6,113 nt of DNA from Planctomycetota bacterium (GTDB lineage: Bacteria > Planctomycetota > UBA1135 > UBA2386), in assembly GCA_023433825.1 (NCBI GenBank), contig JAEYTU010000348.1, positions 1 to 6,113 on the forward strand, given 5' to 3'. Position numbers and translations under genes: made by a program. The notes beneath the pieces are model-generated. The model was not told the DNA's origin. It made no database searches and saw only the letters and a program-made list of their open reading frames with translations. Of this stretch, positions 5,542 to 6,113 are shown piece after piece (position 1 is the first letter of the stretch; every line of letters starts with the position of its first letter).

Positions 5542-6113
5542 GCGATCGTCGTGACCGGGATCGGCGCCGTCGGTCCGTTCGGCGTCGGTGTCGATGCGAT
5601 GGCGGCGGCGCTCGCTCGCGGGCTGGCGTGCGACGCACCGCTTTCGAGCGCGTCGATCGCGCATCGCCGTTCGCGCGCGCTGCGGGTCGGGCGCTGCCCG
5701 CCCGCCGCGGCGACCGATCTCGTGCCGGCCAAGCTGGCGCGGCGGATGAGTCTCGTGTCGCGGTTCGCGGTCGGCGCGTCGCAGCTCGCGCTGCGCGACG
5801 CGGGCGCCGTCGTCGACGCCCCCGCCCTCGGCGACGCACCGCCGACCGCGGTCGGGTTCGCGACGTCGTTCGGCGCGTCGTCGTTCACCGAACGGTTGAT
5901 GATCGAGATCCTCGACCTCGGGCCCGAACTGGCGTCGCCGTACCTGTTCACCGACTGCGTCGCGAACGCCCCCGCCGGTCAGGTCGCGATCGCGACCGGC
6001 GCGCGCGCGGCGAATGCGACGTTCACGCAGCGCGAAGCCGGGTCGCTGGTCGCACTGCGTTGGGCCGTTCGCGAACTGAGGCGCGGTCGCGCCGAGCGCG
6101 CGCTGGTCGGCGC
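5515..6113 (+). CDS. Chain-length factor (Cys-less KS homologue), N-terminal part (runs off the right edge)
   Basis: The 199 visible residues are a ketosynthase-like subunit. IVVTGIGAVGPFG (11-23) matches the KS N-terminus and FATSFGASSFTERLM (near 118-132) the following core. The segment APAGQVAIATG...ATFTQREAGSLVAL aligns without gaps to the active-site region of the preceding ketosynthase, and Glu174 falls exactly at its catalytic Cys158. This is the hallmark of a chain-length factor, which cannot form the thioester and instead shapes the chain-length cavity in a heterodimer with the KS. Classical type II PKS factors have Gln at this position. The start is GTG at 5515, overlapping the ketosynthase stop (GTGA), with a GAGGAA site upstream. 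The His-bearing C-terminal half is beyond the window, so its state is unknown. A divergent KS of another function is a less likely alternative. Confidence 0.85.
   Translation, partial: MNHVNDVNDAIVVTGIGAVGPFGVGVDAMAAALARGLACDAPLSSASIAHRRSRALRVGRCPPAAATDLVPAKLARRMSLVSRFAVGASQLALRDAGAVVDAPALGDAPPTAVGFATSFGASSFTERLMIEILDLGPELASPYLFTDCVANAPAGQVAIATGARAANATFTQREAGSLVALRWAVRELRRGRAERALVG

Noticed and set aside
4025..5839. 604-residue minus-strand reading frame opposite ACP, KS and CLF
   Set aside because: It is low-complexity and Arg/Ala-rich, with no motifs, and exactly opposes three genes with intact catalytic residues.
1..6113. tRNA, rRNA, CRISPR array, transposase or integrase
   Set aside because: No direct-repeat array, cloverleaf or recombinase motif was seen on either strand. 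Coding sequence fills essentially the whole window.

Overview
The window is very GC-rich (about two thirds G+C by eye) with strong G/C preference at third codon positions. It uses GTG and TTG as well as ATG starts, and nearly every gene boundary overlaps. A lipoprotein next to an RND/MMPL-type exporter indicates a diderm (Gram-negative-type) bacterium. The phylum cannot be fixed from this sequence. A proteobacterium or one of the less studied GC-rich diderm phyla would both fit.

The window is part of a type II polyketide locus of the aryl-polyene (APE) / xanthomonadin kind, arranged as two divergent arms around a gap of about 30 bases. The left arm reads leftward: an AMP-dependent acyl/aryl ligase (1097-2497), an outer-membrane lipoprotein (381-1100), and the N-terminus of an MMPL/RND exporter (1-384, cut by the window edge). 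The right arm reads rightward: an FAD-dependent, halogenase-like oxidoreductase (2528-4006), an acyl carrier protein (4003-4290), a complete ketosynthase (4283-5518), and the start of a second, Cys-less ketosynthase homologue, i.e. a chain-length factor (5515-6113, cut by the window edge).

The working model rests on family knowledge. The ligase would activate an aromatic acid and load it on the ACP. The KS/CLF pair would extend it with malonyl units. The FAD enzyme would tailor the product, with halogenation the most specific possibility. The lipoprotein and exporter would move the product to the outer membrane. The ketoreductase, dehydratases, acyltransferase and thioesterase expected for an aryl polyene are not in this window and would have to lie beyond its ends.

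The points most worth a second look are: (1) a nested palindromic element at 3802-3892 that is translated as part of an atypical C-terminal tail of the FAD enzyme; (2) halogenase signature motifs in that enzyme; (3) Glu in place of the catalytic Cys in the CLF; (4) a triple GTG-containing 9-bp repeat at the CLF start; (5) a very tight divergent promoter region with two short palindromes nearby.
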